From assembly GCA_023381755.1 (NCBI GenBank), contig JAMCUF010000013.1, positions 1 to 46,031 on the forward strand: a stretch of DNA of 46,031 nt. The letters are read 5' to 3'. The notes below the pieces were generated by a model, which had not been told where the DNA came from, did not search any database, and saw nothing but the letters and a program-made list of their open reading frames with translations. Numbering within the stretch: position 1 is the first letter of the stretch; each line of letters opens with the position of its first letter. Of the stretch, positions 42,773-46,031 are shown piece by piece. This DNA comes from Deltaproteobacteria bacterium. Its GTDB lineage: Bacteria; SZUA-79; Acidulodesulfobacterales; Acidulodesulfobacteraceae. Made by a program: the position numbers and the translations under genes.

Positions 42773-44182
42773 ATGAAAAAAAAACAGGTATTAACATTAA
42801 TTGCTTTATTTATTTTAGCCGTTTCATTTGCCATGTCGCCGAAAAAGGCAAGCGCGATTCCGTCGTTTGCGCAAAAATACCATTTTTCATGTGCGGTTTG
42901 CCATACGGTATTTCCGAACTTAAACCCGTTTGGCAGGGAATTTTGGAGAAATGGCTTCAGGCTTCCCGGAACGAACGGCACTCCCTCCGACGCAACGCAG
43001 ATAACCGAAGGCTTGAGTCTCCCAAACCCATGGCCGATTCCTATTATGATTGAGCCTATTATCGGTTATCAGCATTACACGAACGAGAATGTGCCCGCGG
43101 TTAACGGCACCCCGGCAGATGCGTTTAGCGCCGGTGCGGACGTGGTGGCCGGCGGCGCATTTAAACTTTATACCCCGCTTGCAAATTCATTGTCGTTTTA
43201 TGTTCATTACGGGGCAACCCCGCTTAAGGCAAAACAGATATTTGCATCCATTAACGGCTTAGGAAACGGTTTTGGGGTTCCGTCGCACTTGCTTAACCTG
43301 AAATTAGGCCAGGTTACAACCGCAAGTCCTTATTTTTACAGGCAGATGCCGTTCTATATCTTAGGCGGCCCCTTAGGCAACGGGCAGGGGTTAACTGTAG
43401 GCTACGACGCCGAATCGGCAGCGTTAATCCATAGCAGAAATGCAGGGTTTGCCATTTACGGAACGCCCGGCTATCATTTGTGGTATAAAATAACGCTAAC
43501 AAATGATAACGGCAGTTATATTGGCAGCAACCCAAACGGCGCAAGCAATGCGATGGAATATTCATATCAGTTGAAAGAATATGCCCAGATCCCGATGGGG
43601 CAGCTTGAATTTGGATATTACGGTGCGACAATTGCTCAGCCTGTTACGTCTGCCGGATATTCCTGGTCCGACCGCGTAGCGGTTAACGGCGTCGATGTGG
43701 ACATTGCAAATGACATTTATGAGCTTGGTTTGACGTATATGGTTCAGGGCGATAACCATCCATACGGAAATCCATCGCAGCCGCCCGCTAACTTTTATAA
43801 TGCCGGCGGCACCGTAATTGGCGACACACACTCATCCAACGGATATTCAACCTTTGAAGTTTACGGAAGATATTTATTTCCGCAGATTGGAAACGGTTTG
43901 ATGCTATCAGCCGATTATGCCCAGTATTCATGGACGCATAAAGATTTGCAGGAAGCATATAACGGGGCGGGGCAGACACCTGCCGCATGTTCCGATGCGG
44001 GGCTTTATGAGTCAGGTTCTTATGTATCCAGCAACGGTTGCATAAGCGAAGGCATAAAGGATGCGTTTGCAATCGAGGCCGAATACAACTTGGCGTACAA
44101 TGCCCATCTGTATCTTGCATATTTATTAACCAATAAAGCCCAGGACAATACGCTTGGAACGGGTCTTGATTTTGCATTCTAA
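42773..44182 (+). CDS. Cyc2-like fused outer-membrane cytochrome-porin
   Basis: A 469-residue exported protein. The signal peptide (1-28, ending SPKKASA) is followed at once by IPSFAQKYHFSCAVCHTVFP and NLNPFGREFWRNGFRLP: one CxxCH heme site, then a Pro/Phe/Gly block as in Cyc2-type N-termini. The rest (about 70-469) is rich in Tyr, Gly, Asn and alternating polar/hydrophobic strands and ends in Phe (TGLDFAF), as outer-membrane barrels do. Length matches Cyc2, the outer-membrane Fe(II) oxidase cytochrome of iron oxidisers. The true start is ATG 42773 (GAGAGGAAAG upstream), not the track TTG. It has its own consensus promoter and a strong terminator. The substrate is inferred, not shown. Confidence 0.7.
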   Translation: MKKKQVLTLIALFILAVSFAMSPKKASAIPSFAQKYHFSCAVCHTVFPNLNPFGREFWRNGFRLPGTNGTPSDATQITEGLSLPNPWPIPIMIEPIIGYQHYTNENVPAVNGTPADAFSAGADVVAGGAFKLYTPLANSLSFYVHYGATPLKAKQIFASINGLGNGFGVPSHLLNLKLGQVTTASPYFYRQMPFYILGGPLGNGQGLTVGYDAESAALIHSRNAGFAIYGTPGYHLWYKITLTNDNGSYIGSNPNGASNAMEYSYQLKEYAQIPMGQLEFGYYGATIAQPVTSAGYSWSDRVAVNGVDVDIANDIYELGLTYMVQGDNHPYGNPSQPPANFYNAGGTVIGDTHSSNGYSTFEVYGRYLFPQIGNGLMLSADYAQYSWTHKDLQEAYNGAGQTPAACSDAGLYESGSYVSSNGCISEGIKDAFAIEAEYNLAYNAHLYLAYLLTNKAQDNTLGTGLDFAF

Positions 44183-44211
44183 TCCGGCTGCCTCAGGCAG
44201 TTATAAGATTT

Positions 44212-44251
44212 AAAATTAAAGCGGGGGGATTAATCCCCCCGCTTTAATTTT
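44212..44251 (+). terminator. Strong Rho-independent terminator after the Cyc2-like gene
   Basis: Near-perfect palindrome: AAAATTAAAGCGGGGGG pairs with CCCCCCGCTTTAATTTT around ATTAAT, a 17-base-pair stem ending in T-rich sequence. It can work in both directions. Confidence 0.92.
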
Positions 44252-44318
44252 GCCGTTTTTATTAATCGTATTAATTATGTTAATTATAGTATTTATTATG
44301 GTTTATTTTTTTTAGCTT

Positions 44319-44594
44319 ATGAAAAAGATCGCAGTGATACTTACGAGAAGGTATTCCGAGGGGATTCGAATGGCTGCCGGGTTTAGCCTTTTGGACGACA
44401 AGGTCGATATTTACCTGTTGGATAAAGATTTCGATGCCGCGGCCATTCCGCTTATAGAACAATATCTTGAGATGATAAAGCCGGTCGCCGGCATTGGGCT
44501 ATATTCCAATTTTCAAAAAGAAGGGTTTAATTTTATATCCAGCGCTTATTTGGGAAAAAAGTTTTTGGAATACGATTATGTGATTCCGTACTAA
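44319..44594 (+). CDS. Small DsrE/TusD-like protein
   Basis: A 91-residue protein. MKKIAVILTRRYSEGIRMAA with KVDIYLLDKDFDAAA and MIKPVAGIGLYSNF follows the beta-alpha-beta outline of the DsrE/F sulfur-relay fold. The conserved sulfur-carrying Cys of TusD/DsrE is absent (no Cys in the protein), so sulfur transfer through it is doubtful. It is followed 33 bases later by a second small, DsrH-like gene and then an LsrF-like aldolase. Assignment is by pattern only. Confidence 0.55.
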   Translation: MKKIAVILTRRYSEGIRMAAGFSLLDDKVDIYLLDKDFDAAAIPLIEQYLEMIKPVAGIGLYSNFQKEGFNFISSAYLGKKFLEYDYVIPY

Positions 44595-44627
44595 CCGGTT
44601 TATTTTAGCTTATTTTACTTATTATTT

Positions 44628-44807
44628 ATGAAAATTTTATATCTGATAAAGGAACGGGGCAGTTTGACAAATACCTTAAAAGAGATTATAGATGCGCAGG
44701 TTTTGGACGGAAACGAGGTTTTAGTCATAAATTTTTACGAGGAAAATGCAAATTACGATATTCTGATTGACGATATATTCGACTATGATGAAGTTGTGTG
44801 TTTTTAA
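44628..44807 (+). CDS. 59-residue DsrH-like small protein, below the ORF-track limit
   Basis: Open frame ATG to TAA encoding MKILYLIKERGSLTNTLKEI, then VLDGNEVLVINFYEENANYD and a C-terminal FDYDEVVCF. The strand-helix-strand order resembles DsrH/TusB or a short DsrE-like unit. There is one Cys, second from the C-terminus. It is missing from the track because it is shorter than 60 residues. It lies between the DsrE-like gene and the aldolase, ending 16 bases before the latter, so the three look like one operon. Function unknown. Confidence 0.65.
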   Translation: MKILYLIKERGSLTNTLKEIIDAQVLDGNEVLVINFYEENANYDILIDDIFDYDEVVCF

Positions 44808-44823
44808 AGGAGGTAAAAGTATT

Positions 44824-45594
44824 ATGGATTACGGTTTAAAAAACAGGCTTTCGAGAATCATTAAACCAAAGGATAACAGGACGGTTATGCTTGCAATAGA
44901 CCACGGCTATTTTATGGGCCCTACAAGCGGCCTTGAAGATATAAAAAGTTCTATCGTACCGCTTTTGCCCTATGCAGATTCGCTTATGCTTACCAGAGGC
45001 ATTTTAAGAAGTCAGGTCGATGCGGCTATCGATATTCCCATTGTTTTAAGGGTTAGCGGTGGGACAAGCATATTAAAGGACGACCTTTCCGACGAGGATA
45101 TTGCCGTTTCCATGGAAGACGCCATCAGGCTTAACGCAAGCGCCGTGGCTTTGTCGATATTTATCGGTTCTAAAAACGAAAGGCAGGGAGTAATAAATTT
45201 AGCAAGGCTGGTTGATAAAGGGAACAGGTACGGCATTCCGGTTCTGGCGGTTACGGCCGTAGGAAGGGAAATGACAAGGGATGCCCGTTACCTGTCATTA
45301 GCCGTGAGAATTGCGGCGGAGATGGGGGCAAGTATCGTGAAGACTTATTATTGCGATGATTTTGAAAGGGTGGTAGATACCTGCCCCGTGCCGGTAATTG
45401 TGGCAGGGGGGAAAAAAACCGGGGAAAAACAGGCCTTAGAACTTGCTTATAATGCCGTGAAAAACGGGGCGGCGGGTGTCGATATGGGTAGGAATATATT
45501 CCAGTCCGGCAAACCTATAAATATGATTATGGCGGTAAGGGCGGTAGTTCATGACGGGTTGACCGCAGAAGAGGCATACGGTACCAAATTGTGA
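44824..45594 (+). CDS. LsrF/DhnA-type class I aldolase family protein
   Basis: A TIM-barrel, Schiff-base aldolase of 256 residues. It closely follows LsrF: GLKNRLSRIIKPKDNRTVML, AIDHGYFMGPTSGLEDI, LMLTRGILRSQVDAA, VLRVSGGTSIL, IAAEMGASIVKTYYCDDFER (Schiff-base Lys), VPVIVAGGKKTGEKQAL and GVDMGRNIFQS. LsrF acts on the AI-2 breakdown product, but no other lsr gene is here; archaeal-type ADH synthase in aromatic synthesis is another family role. ATG 44824 is chosen (AAAGGAGG upstream) over the track start, which overlaps the previous gene. It is coupled to the small DsrE/DsrH-like genes. Confidence 0.88.
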   Translation: MDYGLKNRLSRIIKPKDNRTVMLAIDHGYFMGPTSGLEDIKSSIVPLLPYADSLMLTRGILRSQVDAAIDIPIVLRVSGGTSILKDDLSDEDIAVSMEDAIRLNASAVALSIFIGSKNERQGVINLARLVDKGNRYGIPVLAVTAVGREMTRDARYLSLAVRIAAEMGASIVKTYYCDDFERVVDTCPVPVIVAGGKKTGEKQALELAYNAVKNGAAGVDMGRNIFQSGKPINMIMAVRAVVHDGLTAEEAYGTKL

Positions 45595-45682
45595 AATAGG
45601 ATTTTATTAAACCGCAAACTACCTGCCAGGCAATTAAATAATAAATAATTAAAAAATATTAAAAAATTAGGGATAGATTTTC

Positions 45683-45712
45683 TTGACATACACGATGCTG
45701 TTGTAGTAACAT
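45683..45712 (+). promoter_or_regulatory. Putative promoter of the LysM gene
   Basis: A perfect TTGACA with an 18-base spacer to TAACAT (4 of 6), 110 bases before the LysM start. The remaining intergenic sequence is AT-rich with no visible RNA element. Confidence 0.45.
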
Positions 45713-45821
45713 ACATAAAAAAATAATATAGCCGGGTTTAGTAAAAACAATAAAAATAAAAGAAAGAATAAAATAAATAGATGAGTTATTAAAATTACCT
45801 GTAAGAGGAGGTAAGGATCAA

Positions 45822-46031
45822 ATGAGGAAAGGAAATTCTTCCTTGCGCGTAAGGTTTCTTTTATTTATTTCATCTCTTTCAATGCTTTTTACCTGGTTTT
45901 TGCCTTTAAATGCTTATTCCTTCCATGTTCACGTAATCGTCAGTTCCGGGCAGACGCTCTCCCAGATCGCGGATACCCACAGTACCACGGTTGCATCCAT
46001 AATGTCCTTAAACGGGCTTCATAACTATACT
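45822..46031 (+). CDS. LysM-domain exported protein (partial, N-terminus)
   Basis: Runs off the right edge after 70 residues. A signal peptide (RFLLFISSLSMLFTWFLPLN, cleaved near AYS) is followed by HVHVIVSSGQTLSQIADTHS and TTVASIMSLNGLHN, a LysM peptidoglycan-binding repeat. The start has GAGGAGGTAAGG upstream. It could be a cell-wall hydrolase, an NlpD-like factor or another LysM protein; the catalytic part is outside the window. Confidence 0.88.
   Translation, partial: MRKGNSSLRVRFLLFISSLSMLFTWFLPLNAYSFHVHVIVSSGQTLSQIADTHSTTVASIMSLNGLHNYT

Noticed and set aside
43314-44177. Three minus-strand ORFs (43314-43631, 43562-43831, 43788-44177) opposite the Cyc2-like gene
   Set aside because: Shadows of a strongly supported gene; composition is unlike a real protein and they have no upstream signals.

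Overview
The window is a gene-dense, AT-rich stretch of a Gram-negative bacterial chromosome. The outer-membrane lipoproteins (BamD-like, LolB-like), a porin-like outer-membrane cytochrome, system II cytochrome c maturation and an IHF subunit fit a deltaproteobacterial-grade lineage (Desulfobacterota or a relative). That placement is inference from gene content and neighbourhoods, because no rRNA is present. I see no tRNA, rRNA, CRISPR array, transposase, integrase or phage gene.

Layout. On the minus strand (1-3393) lies a heat-shock operon hrcA-grpE-dnaK, driven by a promoter next to a CIRCE operator. dnaK runs off the left edge and carries three in-frame stop codons. All genes from 3.7 kb onward are on the plus strand. 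They are: cytochrome c assembly (resB, ccsA), a DUF1015 protein and a HIT protein; a polyamine block (speE, speB, pyruvoyl arginine decarboxylase); a lipid/glycan block (LPG-synthase-type membrane protein, two glycosyltransferases); the cell-shape block mreB-mreC-mreD, a PpiD-like chaperone, larE, mrdA and rodA; pgpA and cinA; recA-pilT-recX-alaS; a thioredoxin-fold-like small protein and two outer-membrane lipoproteins; the infC-rpmI-rplT-ihfA-merR translation block (no pheST); surE-pcm-rpoS-like sigma factor; a kinase fusion and two glycosyltransferases; apt; a monoheme cytochrome; an Fe-S/sulfur-transfer operon (cysteine desulfurase, IscU, TusA); a Cyc2-like fused cytochrome-porin; two tiny DsrE/DsrH-like proteins with an LsrF-like aldolase; and the start of a LysM protein.

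How the parts fit. ResB/CcsA would mature the c-type cytochromes at 40.0 and 42.8 kb. TusA, IscU and the desulfurase form a sulfur-trafficking unit under an IscR-type palindrome that overlaps the promoter. PdaD, SpeB and SpeE give arginine to agmatine to putrescine to spermidine. Mre/PBP2/RodA form the elongasome.

Most unusual items: the Cyc2-like outer-membrane cytochrome (possible extracellular electron uptake such as Fe(II) oxidation); the cysteine desulfurase with Arg where the PLP lysine is expected; the IscR-like operator; infC with no ordinary start codon; the dnaK stop codons; and the DsrE/DsrH/LsrF trio, which includes a 59-residue gene missing from the ORF track. The only gap over 300 bases without a gene (3394-3699) holds the heat-shock control region and an AT-rich tandem repeat.
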